Shown here piece after piece: positions 1 through 5,469 of a stretch of DNA of 5,650 nucleotides (position 1 is the first letter of the stretch; each line of letters opens with the position of its first letter). The position numbers were made by a program, and so were the translations under genes. The stretch is from Campylobacterales bacterium (lineage in GTDB: Bacteria > Campylobacterota > Campylobacteria > Campylobacterales > Hydrogenimonadaceae), in NCBI GenBank assembly GCA_026986055.1, contig JALSPH010000004.1, forward strand, positions 1-5,650, given 5' to 3'. Under the pieces are notes generated by a model. It saw only the letters and a list, made by a program, of their open reading frames with translations. It had not been told where the DNA came from and searched no databases.

Positions 1-44
1 AGGGATATGGCTTTCACCCTTTTTCGCAGCGATTTGAGCGGCAT
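1..44 (-). CDS. fliI: Probable flagellar export ATPase FliI, N-terminal fragment (runs off the window)
   Basis: An ATG at 44-42 (minus strand) overlaps the folE stop by one base (TGATG) and opens a frame with no stop to the window edge, reading [14 protein letters not shown] and then a Leu codon. This resembles the start of Campylobacterota FliI proteins (MPLKSL...), and fliI neighbours folE in C. jejuni as I recall it. FliI is the cytoplasmic ATPase that feeds substrates to the flagellar type III export apparatus. The Walker motifs lie outside the window, so the assignment rests on the N-terminus and synteny. No strong Shine-Dalgarno is visible, so translation is probably coupled to folE. 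Confidence 0.55.
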   Translation of the reverse strand, partial: MPLKSLRKRVKAIS

Positions 45-628
45 CAGTATCTTGGGCGCAGCGGCGCGTTCACCATACTCATGAACTCTTCGCGGGTTTT
101 TGCATCGCTTTTGAAAAGCCCCCGCAGAGCCGAGCTGACGGTCGTGGAGTTGATCTTTTCGACACCTCTCATCTCCATGCACATATGCCTTGCCTCCAGG
201 ACTACCGCAACCCCTTTGGGCTTAATGGTCTCTGTTATGGCGTCCGCTATCTGTTCGGTCATCTGCTCTTGGATCTGCAACCTCCTTGCGAAGATGTTTA
301 CCATGCGGGGAATTTTGCTGAGCCCTACGACCCTGCCGTCGGGTATGTAGGCTACATGGGCTCTGCCTATGATGGGCAGAAGGTGGTGCTCGCAGAGCGA
401 ATAGAACTCTATGTCTCGCACAAGCACCATCTCGTCGTTGCTGCTCTCAAAAAGCGCGTCCCCGAGCACCTTTTTTGGGTCCATATCGTACCCTTCGCAC
501 ATATGTTTGAAAGCTTTAAAGACTCTATGGGGAGTCTTCGCCAGCCCTTCTCGCTTCGGGTCTTCGCCTATGAGCTCCAAAATCGTCGTAACCGCCTCTT
601 CGAACCTTTTCGCACTCTCTTTATCCAT
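44..628 (-). CDS. folE: GTP cyclohydrolase I (FolE)
   Basis: The enzyme converts GTP to 7,8-dihydroneopterin triphosphate, the first step of tetrahydrofolate synthesis, in the cytoplasm. The product is 194 aa, normal for a bacterial FolE. Visible family landmarks are [15 protein letters not shown] (22-36), the zinc and active-site motif CEHHLLP (79-85; Cys79 and His82 as zinc ligands, His81 catalytic by analogy with E. coli), GLSKIPRMV (102-110) and [10 protein letters not shown] (147-156; Cys150 third zinc ligand, His148 catalytic). The ATG at 628 was chosen because the protein then starts [13 protein letters not shown], just ahead of the conserved core, and an AAAGAG lies a few bases upstream. 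An in-frame ATG at 706 would add 26 residues unlike the family and lie upstream of the likely promoter. Its stop overlaps the next minus-strand start (probable fliI). Confidence 0.97.
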   Translation of the reverse strand: MDKESAKRFEEAVTTILELIGEDPKREGLAKTPHRVFKAFKHMCEGYDMDPKKVLGDALFESSNDEMVLVRDIEFYSLCEHHLLPIIGRAHVAYIPDGRVVGLSKIPRMVNIFARRLQIQEQMTEQIADAITETIKPKGVAVVLEARHMCMEMRGVEKINSTTVSSALRGLFKSDAKTREEFMSMVNAPLRPRY

Positions 629-651
629 GAAAACTCTTTGAACTTTTTGTT

Positions 652-699
652 TATATTGTCGTAAGTATAGCGATTTTTGGTTGAAATACCGACAATATA
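652..699. repeat. Perfect 10-bp inverted repeat upstream of folE
   Basis: TATATTGTCG (652-661) and CGACAATATA (690-699) are exact reverse complements separated by 28 bp. The pair brackets the likely folE -10 element (TATACT on the minus strand, 669-664). The arms do not extend beyond 10 bp, and the loop is too long for a terminator, with no T-tract after it. It could be a two-half-site operator for a dimeric regulator or DNA looping, or the ends of a tiny 48-bp element. The function is inferred only. Confidence 0.6.
664..669 (-). promoter_or_regulatory. Candidate -10 element of the folE promoter
   Basis: On the minus strand this reads TATACT, matching the sigma-70 -10 consensus at 5 of 6 positions. 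It lies 35 bp upstream of the folE ATG. There is no good -35 hexamer 16-18 bp upstream, which is common for Campylobacterota housekeeping promoters. Its position between the arms of the 652-699 inverted repeat supports a regulatory role. Confidence 0.4.
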
Positions 700-750
700 C
701 CCGCATCTTTATGACGGTAACGACTATCTTGTGTGGTGTTTCGAATGCGC

Positions 751-770
751 CTACGGCCGTATGGCCGTAG
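751..770. repeat. 8-bp palindrome with 4-base loop (CTACGGCC/GGCCGTAG)
   Basis: CTACGGCC (751-758), GTAT (759-762) and GGCCGTAG (763-770) form a perfect GC-rich stem-loop. It also contains a tandem GGCCGTA (755-761 and 763-769), so the palindrome may have arisen by local duplication. No T-run follows on the plus strand, and the minus-strand side is not a T-run either, so it is not a typical intrinsic terminator. It lies 30 bp upstream of the -35 of the antitoxin promoter and could be a protein-binding site. Confidence 0.5.
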
Positions 771-794
771 CGTCAAATGTTATGGAACTCTACA
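765..794 (+). repeat. Left copy of a 30-bp imperfect direct repeat flanking the toxin-antitoxin island
   Basis: This segment matches 2424-2453 at 25 of 30 positions, counted by hand, including the 11-base core AATGTTATGGA (776-786). A further shared block, CAGGTTG, follows in both copies (805-811 here, 2452-2458 there) after an extra stretch in this copy. The copy lies just upstream of the promoter of the Phd-type antitoxin operon. Confidence 0.65.
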
Positions 795-799
795 AAAAC

Positions 800-828
800 T
801 TGACCAGGTTGACCAACTATGGTAGAAT
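800..828 (+). promoter_or_regulatory. Sigma-70-type promoter of the Phd-type antitoxin/PIN toxin operon
   Basis: TTGACC (800-805) and TAGAAT (823-828) are separated by exactly 17 bp, close to consensus. Transcription should start near 835, leaving a short leader that contains the Shine-Dalgarno AAGGAG (838-843) of the antitoxin. TTGACCA occurs twice, at 800-806 and 809-815, a tandem direct repeat across the -35/spacer. It is a candidate operator for autoregulation by the Phd-family antitoxin. Confidence 0.65.
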
Positions 829-850
829 GGACCTAAAAAGGAGCCTGCTC

Positions 851-1084
851 ATGATCGTCAATATCTCCGAAGCAAAAGCCAATCTTTCTAAATTGATCGA
901 CATGGTCTATCACGGTGAGAAGGTCGTGATCGCCAAAAACAACCTTCCCATTGCCGACCTTGTTATACATAAGCCTACAGGGAAAAGGAAGCTGGGGCTT
1001 TTGGAGGGGAAGTTCGCCGTTCCTGAGAATCTAATGGAAGAGGATAAAGATATCGAAGCGCTCTTTTATGGAGGAAATGCGTGA
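851..1084 (+). CDS. Type II antitoxin, Phd/YefM family
   Basis: This 77-aa protein neutralises the PIN toxin encoded next to it and probably represses its own operon. The Phd/YefM signature is clear: ISEAKANLSKLID (4-16), then GEKVVIAKNNLPIADLV (22-38), the DNA-binding half of the family. The C-terminal part, with GLLEGKFAVPENL (49-61) and an acidic EEDKDIEALFYGG tail, is the usual toxin-binding segment of antitoxins paired with PIN toxins of the Sll0205-like type. The ATG at 851 has AAGGAG at 838-843 with a 7-nt spacer and lies just after a strong promoter. The frame is open upstream to an ATG at 677, but that extension would begin before the promoter and shows no homology. The stop overlaps the toxin start (GTGA, 4 nt). 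Confidence 0.93.
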   Translation: MIVNISEAKANLSKLIDMVYHGEKVVIAKNNLPIADLVIHKPTGKRKLGLLEGKFAVPENLMEEDKDIEALFYGGNA

Positions 1085-1452
1085 AAATTATCATCGATAC
1101 ACACATTTTTTTGTGGGCGATCGCAGCGCCGGATAGACTCTCCTCCAAACAAAGAGAAGCGTTAGAAACTCTAAGCAATACGATCTATGTAAGTGCCGTT
1201 TCTATGATCGAATTGATGATAAAGTCTTCGCTGGGAAAACTCTCCGTCGATTTTGATCCCGTTTCAATTGCAAAAGAGAGCGGATTTGAACTTTTGTCTT
1301 TTAGCGCGGAAGATGCATTGCCTCTTGATACGATGCCTTTATACCATAAAGATCCCTTTGATCGGATGCTGATCGCACAGGCGATAAATCGAAAATATAA
1401 GATCATGACCAACGATAAGAAATTTTTTGACTATGCATGCAAATGTTTTTAG
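1081..1452 (+). CDS. VapC-family PIN-domain toxin (putative ribonuclease)
   Basis: PIN-domain toxins are Mg2+-dependent endoribonucleases that inhibit translation until bound by their antitoxin. The 123-aa protein spans a whole PIN domain: IIIDTHIFLW (3-12) with Asp6, VSAVSMIELMIKSSLGKL (37-54) with Glu44, YHKDPFDRMLIAQA (88-101) with Asp91 and Asp94, and IMTNDKKFFDY (108-118) with Asp112. All the acidic residues expected for metal binding are present, so it is probably active. The HKDPFDRMLIAQA motif places it in the Sll0205-like group (COG3744). The GTG start at 1081 overlaps the antitoxin stop and follows GGAGGA (1070-1075), so translation is coupled. The antitoxin-first order is usual for this class. 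The target RNA cannot be told from sequence. Confidence 0.94.
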   Translation: MKIIIDTHIFLWAIAAPDRLSSKQREALETLSNTIYVSAVSMIELMIKSSLGKLSVDFDPVSIAKESGFELLSFSAEDALPLDTMPLYHKDPFDRMLIAQAINRKYKIMTNDKKFFDYACKCF

Positions 1453-1478
1453 GGTGCAAAGCCACGACGACAAGATAA

Positions 1479-1613
1479 ACCGCCTACAATCAAGTCGGCA
1501 GCTTTAAAGATGTAAGCGATGTAAGCGGCAACGTAGTTAAAGAAATCACTTACGATATATTCGGTAATAGAGGGCTACAATATATACCATGCAAATCCCG
1601 TGTAGAACTATCA
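1479..1613 (+). pseudogene. RHS/YD-repeat protein fragment (relic)
   Basis: A 45-codon open stretch, bounded by TAA at 1476 and TAA at 1614, reads YNQVGSFKDVSDVSGNVVKE and then ITYDIFGN. This is the pattern of the RHS core (Y-x-x-D/N-Q-x-G-S-...-D-x-x-G-N-V-V-K-x-x-x-Y-D-x-F-G-N). The stretch has no start codon or ribosome site, and the sequence after FGN no longer resembles the family, so it is a relic and not a gene. RHS proteins are large polymorphic toxins or surface proteins that usually exceed 1000 residues. The fragment begins 26 bp after the PIN toxin stop and suggests that a larger mobile or polymorphic-toxin locus once stood here. Confidence 0.6.
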
Positions 1614-1659
1614 TAAATACCACATCACCAAGTTTAATCCTAACCTTCTTAGATAACAT

Positions 1660-1688
1660 TTGATATATATAACACTATATGTTATAAT
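1660..1688 (+). promoter_or_regulatory. Sigma-70-type promoter of the higBA operon
   Basis: TTGATA (1660-1665) and TATAAT (1683-1688) are separated by exactly 17 bp, near-perfect consensus, in a very AT-rich stretch (19 G/C of 80 bases at 1621-1700). Transcription should start near 1694-1696. That is the very codon where HigB homology begins, so the higB message would be leaderless or nearly so. A second TATAAT at 1693-1698 has no matching -35. Confidence 0.7.
1668..1686. promoter_or_regulatory. Palindromic operator candidate over the higBA promoter
   Basis: TATAACA (1668-1674) and TGTTATA (1680-1686) are a perfect inverted repeat with a 5-bp centre (CTATA). The repeat covers the spacer and most of the -10 hexamer. 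HigA antitoxins commonly repress their own operons by binding a palindrome over the promoter, so this is the likely HigA site. Binding itself is inferred. Confidence 0.55.
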
Positions 1689-1693
1689 GTTCT

Positions 1694-1975
1694 ATAATTA
1701 AAACGTTTGCGGATAAAGAGACGGAATCCTTTTACCGAACAGCCAAAAGCAGAAAAATACCTTCGACTATACACAAAACGGCATTGCGCAAACTCGACTA
1801 TCTCAATGCCGCCTGTATGTTGGAGGATTTGCGAGTACCGCCGGCTAACAGACTGGAAGCTTTGGAGGGTGAACTAAAAGGAAAATACTCTATCCGTATT
1901 AACAGGCAGTATCGGATCGTATTTGCCTTTGAAGATGGCAACGCTTACGATGTGATCATTACAGACTACCATTAG
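1694..1975 (+). CDS. higB: HigB-type mRNA interferase toxin with a non-canonical start codon (ATA)
   Basis: HigB is a RelE-superfamily, ribosome-dependent mRNA interferase. Read from the ATA at 1694, the frame gives 93 aa: IIKTFADKETESFYR (1-15), LRKLDYLNAACMLEDLRVPP (31-50), NRLEALEGELKGKYSIRIN (52-70), QYRIVFAFEDG (72-82) and a terminal TDYH. This matches the family along its whole length; relatives typically begin M-I-K-x-F and are 92-93 aa. The only mismatch is that the initiator is ATA, not ATG, with no Shine-Dalgarno upstream. The first conventional start in frame is TTG at 1784, which would give 63 aa and drop the first 30 residues. The upstream ATG at 1687 is in another frame and stops after four codons. 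The gene is therefore start-codon-damaged, unusually initiated, or expressed as a short form. The antitoxin follows 9 bp later (toxin-first order, usual for HigBA). Confidence 0.82.
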   Translation: MIKTFADKETESFYRTAKSRKIPSTIHKTALRKLDYLNAACMLEDLRVPPANRLEALEGELKGKYSIRINRQYRIVFAFEDGNAYDVIITDYH

Positions 1976-1984
1976 GAGATAGAG

Positions 1985-2290
1985 ATGACTGAAATTAAGA
2001 GGCAACCGACCCATCCCGGAGAGGTGCTGAGAGAAGAGTTTTTGAAGCCGCTGGGGATTACGCAGAGCCATCTTGCCAAAGCGCTTCATACCTCTTTTCG
2101 TGCAATCAACGAATTGGTTAACGAAAAACGTGGCATCACAACGGAAATGGCACTAAAGCTGGCGAAGTATTTCGGCACGACCCCGCAGTTATGGCTCAAT
2201 CTGCAAAACCAATATGACCTGTATAGAGTGGAGATGAAGAAGAGTGATGAGTTGGCGCTGGTTGAGGCTAGAGATTCCGAAATAGCCTAA
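1985..2290 (+). CDS. higA: HigA antitoxin, XRE-family HTH regulator
   Basis: HigA binds and neutralises HigB and represses the operon. The protein is 101 aa, usual for the family. It starts with the characteristic HPGEVLREEFLKPLGIT (10-26). A helix-turn-helix follows, with TQSHLAKALHTSFRAINELV at 26-45 and the NEKRGITTEMALKLAKYFGT segment at 46-65. It then has the HigA/VapI hallmark PQLWLNLQNQYDLYRVE (67-83). The ATG at 1985 has AGGAG at 1974-1978 with a 6-nt spacer; this ribosome site overlaps the higB stop codon. Nothing is missing, so the antitoxin looks intact while its toxin partner has an abnormal start. Confidence 0.95.
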   Translation: MTEIKRQPTHPGEVLREEFLKPLGITQSHLAKALHTSFRAINELVNEKRGITTEMALKLAKYFGTTPQLWLNLQNQYDLYRVEMKKSDELALVEARDSEIA

Positions 2291-2423
2291 CCATGCAAGA
2301 TCGGCAAAAAAGGCACGGTGACGACCGACAACTCTCATAAAGCGAGTTGATGACTTCGGGTCCGTATAAAGGTGATTGTAAACTTCTTCTCTACAAACTT
2401 TCGGTATACCTTTTGAACGCTTC
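2291..2423. other. Gene-free spacer between higA and the tig promoter region
   Basis: I see no gene here. The only structure is a 6-bp inverted repeat, CAACTC (2329-2334) and GAGTTG (2344-2349), with a 9-base loop and no T-run, so it is not a convincing terminator for higBA. A short plus-strand stretch, GKKGTVTTDNSHKA (about 2305-2346), faintly recalls the TTDSxH segment of IS3-family transposases. It stops at once and is too short to assign. Confidence 0.5.
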
Positions 2424-2453
2424 CCGTAGTGCCGAATGTTATGGACTTCTACA
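2424..2453 (+). repeat. Right copy of the 30-bp imperfect direct repeat, within the tig promoter region
   Basis: This copy is 25/30 identical to 765-794 and shares the core AATGTTATGGA (2435-2445). It lies 1,659 bp downstream of the left copy, so the pair brackets the two toxin-antitoxin operons and the RHS relic. It contains the likely -35 hexamer of tig. Confidence 0.65.
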
Positions 2454-2470
2454 GGTTGTGGACTTATAAT
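2442..2470 (+). promoter_or_regulatory. Candidate sigma-70 promoter of the tig-clpP-def operon
   Basis: TGGACT (2442-2447) and a perfect TATAAT (2465-2470) are 17 bp apart. Transcription would start near 2477, giving a leader of roughly 57 nt before the tig ATG. The -10 is convincing; the -35 is weak (4 of 6), as often in Campylobacterota. A TAAAAT at 2482-2487 is a weaker alternative -10. Confidence 0.55.
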
Positions 2471-2533
2471 GTAACTTTGGGTAAAATAATGCACTATCAT
2501 TTTTAACACAACCAATAAAAGGATCATGGATTT

Positions 2534-3871
2534 ATGGAAGTCACTGCCACCAAAACGGACAGCGCCAACGTAAGCGTCGAAGCGAAGATCGCCAAAAGCG
2601 ATATCGACAAAAAGGTTGAGAAGATCGCCAAACAGGCGGCAAAGCAGATGAATATAGACGGGTTCCGTCCCGGAAAGGCACCGGTATCGGTCGTTAAAAA
2701 GCGCCTCGGAGAGAGGCTTGTGCAAGATGCGGAAGCGGAAGCTCTGCGTGATGTTCTGAACAGCGCCAGCAAAGAGCTCAATCTCGATGCCGACAAGATA
2801 ATAGGCGAGCCGGCGGTGACCAAGTTCGAAAGAGGCGAAGAGGAGATAGAGGTAGAGCTCAAGCTTAGCCTTCGCCCCGAAATCGAGATAGAGGGAGTCG
2901 AAGAGCTGGTTCCGGAAGTGAAGACTCCTCGCGTAACGAAAAAAGAGGTAGAAGAGCGCATAAAGGAGCTTGCGGAAGCTCAGGCGCCTTTCGAGTCGCT
3001 GGAAGAGGACAGAGGTCTTGAAGATGGCGATATGGCGGTTTTCGACTTCGAAGGATTTCTCGACGGCAAGCCTTTTGAGGGAGGAAAAGCGGAGAATTTC
3101 GAGCTTCGCATAGGAAGCAACCAGTTCATACCCGGCTTCGAAGAGCAGATGAAGGGGATGAAAAAGGGTGAGAGCAGACGCATAAAGGTAACGTTCCCCG
3201 AAGATTACGGCAACAAGGAGCTTGCCGGTAAAGAGGTGGAGTTCGAGATAAAGCTTCACGACATAAAGGTCAAGCAGCCCGTAAAGATAGATGACGAGCT
3301 TGCAAAAAAACTTCTTCCGGGAGATGAAGAGGCGACTCTCGAAAAGCTTGAAAAAGAGGTCAAAGAGCAGATTAGAAGCGAGAAGCTCAGCAAGCTCTAC
3401 AACGAGGAGCTGAAGCCTAAACTCGTAGAGGCTCTTGTGGAGAAGTTCACATTCGACCTTCCCCAAAGCGTCGTCGACCAAGAGATCGAGATGGCTCTGC
3501 GCAACAAAGTTCAGCAGATGAGCGAAGAGGAGCTCGAAGAGCTGAGAAACAACGAAGAGAAGGTCAAAGAGCTCAGAGAGTCTTTGAGAGAGGATGCCGA
3601 AAAGAGCGTGAGAGCCACCTTCATAGTCGATGCGTTGGCCCGTAAAGAGGGTGTGGACGTGAGCGAACAGGAGATGATGCAGACCATCTACTACGAAGCT
3701 ATGAGTATGGGTCAGGATCCTCAGCAGACTTTCGAGTATTATCAGAAGCAAAACCTACTGCCCGCTATAAAGATGGCGATGATAGAAGATAGGCTTTTGA
3801 CCAAGCTGCTGAACGATAAAAACGAAAAGAGTCAAAGCAAAGAAGAGACCAAAGAAAAAGAAGAAGTATGA
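2534..3871 (+). CDS. tig: Trigger factor (ribosome-associated chaperone and peptidyl-prolyl isomerase)
   Basis: Trigger factor binds at the ribosomal exit tunnel and shields new polypeptides; its FKBP-like domain isomerises proline bonds. The 445-aa length is normal. The N-terminal ribosome-binding domain (about 1-130) carries the signature GFRPGKAP (43-50), which contacts ribosomal protein L23. The FKBP-type PPIase domain is at about 155-246, with [18 protein letters not shown] (167-184), [16 protein letters not shown] (198-213) and [19 protein letters not shown] (221-239). A charged helical C-terminal domain follows (about 250-430), ending in a Lys/Glu-rich tail. The ATG at 2534 has AAAAGGA at 2517-2523. 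An ATG at 2526 is out of frame. The stop overlaps the clpP start by 4 nt (ATGA), so the two are translationally coupled. Confidence 0.98.
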   Translation: MEVTATKTDSANVSVEAKIAKSDIDKKVEKIAKQAAKQMNIDGFRPGKAPVSVVKKRLGERLVQDAEAEALRDVLNSASKELNLDADKIIGEPAVTKFERGEEEIEVELKLSLRPEIEIEGVEELVPEVKTPRVTKKEVEERIKELAEAQAPFESLEEDRGLEDGDMAVFDFEGFLDGKPFEGGKAENFELRIGSNQFIPGFEEQMKGMKKGESRRIKVTFPEDYGNKELAGKEVEFEIKLHDIKVKQPVKIDDELAKKLLPGDEEATLEKLEKEVKEQIRSEKLSKLYNEELKPKLVEALVEKFTFDLPQSVVDQEIEMALRNKVQQMSEEELEELRNNEEKVKELRESLREDAEKSVRATFIVDALARKEGVDVSEQEMMQTIYYEAMSMGQDPQQTFEYYQKQNLLPAIKMAMIEDRLLTKLLNDKNEKSQSKEETKEKEEV

Positions 3872-4455
3872 GTTACATCCCATTTGTAATCGAAAAGAGC
3901 GGACGCGGTGAGCGCTCTTACGATATATATTCAAGGCTCCTGAAAGACCGCATCATAATGCTGAGCGGCCCCATAGACGATAACGTAGCCTCCTCGATAG
4001 TGGCGCAGCTTCTCTTTTTGGAGGCGGAAGACCCGGACAAAGATATATATCTTTACATAAACTCTCCGGGCGGAGTCATAACAAGCGGTTTCAGTATCTA
4101 CGATACGATGAACTACATAAAGCCCGACATAGTCACGATATGTATAGGACAGGCCGCATCTATGGGCGCGTTTTTGCTCTGTACCGGAACGGAAGGGAAG
4201 CGTTACGCGCTTCCAAGCTCCCGTATTATGATTCACCAGCCTCTCGGCGGTGCGCAGGGACAGGCTACCGATATCGAGATTCAGGCCAAAGAGATACTAA
4301 GGCTCAAAAAGTACCTGAACAAGATTATGAGCGAGCGTACCGGAAAGAGCATTCGGACTATCGAAAAAGATACGGAGCGAGACTTTTTCATGAGTGCCGA
4401 AGAGGCGAAAGAGTACGGGCTTATCGACCGGGTTCTAGAGCGTAGCTTCAAGTAG
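3868..4455 (+). CDS. clpP: ATP-dependent Clp protease proteolytic subunit ClpP
   Basis: ClpP is the tetradecameric serine peptidase that degrades substrates unfolded by ClpX or ClpA. The protein is 195 aa, typical. The catalytic triad is visible: Ser98 in [11 protein letters not shown] (94-104), His123 in [19 protein letters not shown] (119-137) and Asp172 in [20 protein letters not shown] (169-188). The oxyanion-region SPGG is at 66-69. The N-terminus [20 protein letters not shown] is the usual mature-type start with little or no propeptide. It is coupled to tig through the ATGA overlap, with a purine-rich GAAGAAG just upstream. Placement between tig and def groups chaperone, protease and deformylase in one transcript. 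No irregularities seen. Confidence 0.98.
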   Translation: MSYIPFVIEKSGRGERSYDIYSRLLKDRIIMLSGPIDDNVASSIVAQLLFLEAEDPDKDIYLYINSPGGVITSGFSIYDTMNYIKPDIVTICIGQAASMGAFLLCTGTEGKRYALPSSRIMIHQPLGGAQGQATDIEIQAKEILRLKKYLNKIMSERTGKSIRTIEKDTERDFFMSAEEAKEYGLIDRVLERSFK

Positions 4456-4469
4456 AAGAGGGTGTGAGG

Positions 4470-5468
4470 ATGGAGAAGAGCTATCGGGCGAAAGGGCTTA
4501 ACGAACCCACCAGCGAGCTTGAGAGTTATGCGCGCGAGGTGATGGAAGAGATGGTGCGCCAGAGCATACCGCCGACTCCCTCGAACTTCGACGCATACTT
4601 CGACAAACTTCTGGATAACAAGCCGCCCGCTTTCAGAAAGCGGATTCTCCATCTGCTCGAACTCGAAGATGCGGGAGACGAAGAGCATCAGGGTGTACTG
4701 GAGCAGTACCTAAAGGATGCCTTCTCCAACGTAAAAAAGTTTCTTCAGCACATAAACCTTCTATACAAAAACCTCAAACACCTTGAAGCGTTGATAGAGA
4801 AGAGGCGCTTTGAAGTGGAGGCGATAGCCGACAAGGGGGCACTGAATACTCTGCTTGAGTCGACCAGAAAAGATATTCAGACGATGGGCAGGATCATAAA
4901 GAAAGAGGCGGGCGAGCTGAAAGAGAGGTACGAAGCTACGAGCGAGCTGGTACACGAAGTGCAAGACCATGCCATACACGACGAGAAGTACGGTGTCTAC
5001 AAAAAGAACTACCTGCTTAAAAAGCTGAAGCAGGAGGAGAAGCTCATAAAGGAGTTCAGGCACGACAGCACCGTCATGATGGTAAAGGCGAGCGACGAGG
5101 TTTTGAGCCGGATAGAGAGCCCCAAAGTTCGCCACCTCGTTTTGCGGACGATAGCAAGGCTGCTTCTTAAAACGTCACGCAGAAGCGACCTTATAGCCCA
5201 CTACGACGACGGGGTTTTCGCCATACTTATGCGCCATACATCTTTGCAAAACGCAAAGCTTGCCGCCGAGCGTCTCAAGGACCTGGTGGGAAACACAAAC
5301 TTTTTCGTAGGAGACCAGGAGATCATGCTCGATGTGGAGATAGGAATAGCACGGGTGGACCTTGACAGATCTACGGAGCAGACCATAGTCTGCGCCCTGG
5401 AGGGTGTGGAGATAGCCAGAAAGAGTGACGAGGCGTGCGGATTTTGCCCACAGGATATAGAGATTTAA
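4470..5468 (+). CDS. Degenerate GGDEF-domain protein, probably catalytically inactive with a retained I-site
   Basis: The 332-aa cytoplasmic protein shows no signal peptide or membrane segment. Its N-terminal part (about 1-165) is helical and charged, with [16 protein letters not shown] (33-48), a motif common at the start of GGDEF proteins, and likely coiled coil at about 85-165. The GGDEF-like domain (about 168-325) begins [17 protein letters not shown] where active enzymes have D-x-L-T-G-L-x-N-R. The metal-binding D-x-D is replaced (VKAS, 205-208) and GGDEF is DDGVF (246-250), so cyclase activity is unlikely. RRSD (237-240), ending five residues before DDGVF, fits the RxxD inhibitory site that binds c-di-GMP. 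I chose the ATG at 4470 (AGAGGG at 4457-4462, 7-nt spacer); the GTG at 4464 is an alternative adding two residues. It lies 14 bp after clpP and one base before def, so it is in the operon. Confidence 0.85.
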   Translation: MEKSYRAKGLNEPTSELESYAREVMEEMVRQSIPPTPSNFDAYFDKLLDNKPPAFRKRILHLLELEDAGDEEHQGVLEQYLKDAFSNVKKFLQHINLLYKNLKHLEALIEKRRFEVEAIADKGALNTLLESTRKDIQTMGRIIKKEAGELKERYEATSELVHEVQDHAIHDEKYGVYKKNYLLKKLKQEEKLIKEFRHDSTVMMVKASDEVLSRIESPKVRHLVLRTIARLLLKTSRRSDLIAHYDDGVFAILMRHTSLQNAKLAAERLKDLVGNTNFFVGDQEIMLDVEIGIARVDLDRSTEQTIVCALEGVEIARKSDEACGFCPQDIEI

Positions 5469-5469
5469 G

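Noticed and set aside
629..706. Longer folE starting at the ATG at 706
   Set aside because: The added residues are not FolE-like and the extension would cross the likely promoter and inverted repeat. The ATG at 628 fits the family length.
751..770. Intrinsic terminator
   Set aside because: The 8-bp stem is good, but no T-tract follows on either strand and no gene ends nearby.
677..850. N-terminal extension of the Phd-type antitoxin to an ATG at 677
   Set aside because: The extra 58 residues have no family similarity, would begin upstream of the promoter at 800-828, and a good Shine-Dalgarno serves the ATG at 851.
1687..1701. ATG at 1687 as the start of higB
   Set aside because: It is out of frame with HigB and reaches a stop after four codons. 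It would need a frameshift to join the toxin.
2296..2420. Transposase scraps: TVTTDNSHK on the plus strand (IS3-like) and VCREEVYNHLYTD on the minus strand (IS30-like)
   Set aside because: Each is only a short resemblance, they overlap on opposite strands, and no terminal repeats or further motifs support either.
771..2460. Integron cassette array with attC sites (suggested by toxin-antitoxin cassettes between repeats)
   Set aside because: No GTTRRRY/RYYYAAC core pairs with the expected attC palindrome were found. The repeated core AATGTTATGGA is not an attC end.
2189..3751. A 520-codon open frame on the minus strand, antisense to tig and higA
   Set aside because: It is Leu/Phe-rich with no recognisable domain and is the mirror of the Glu/Lys-rich tig coding strand. 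tig is certain and fills the region.
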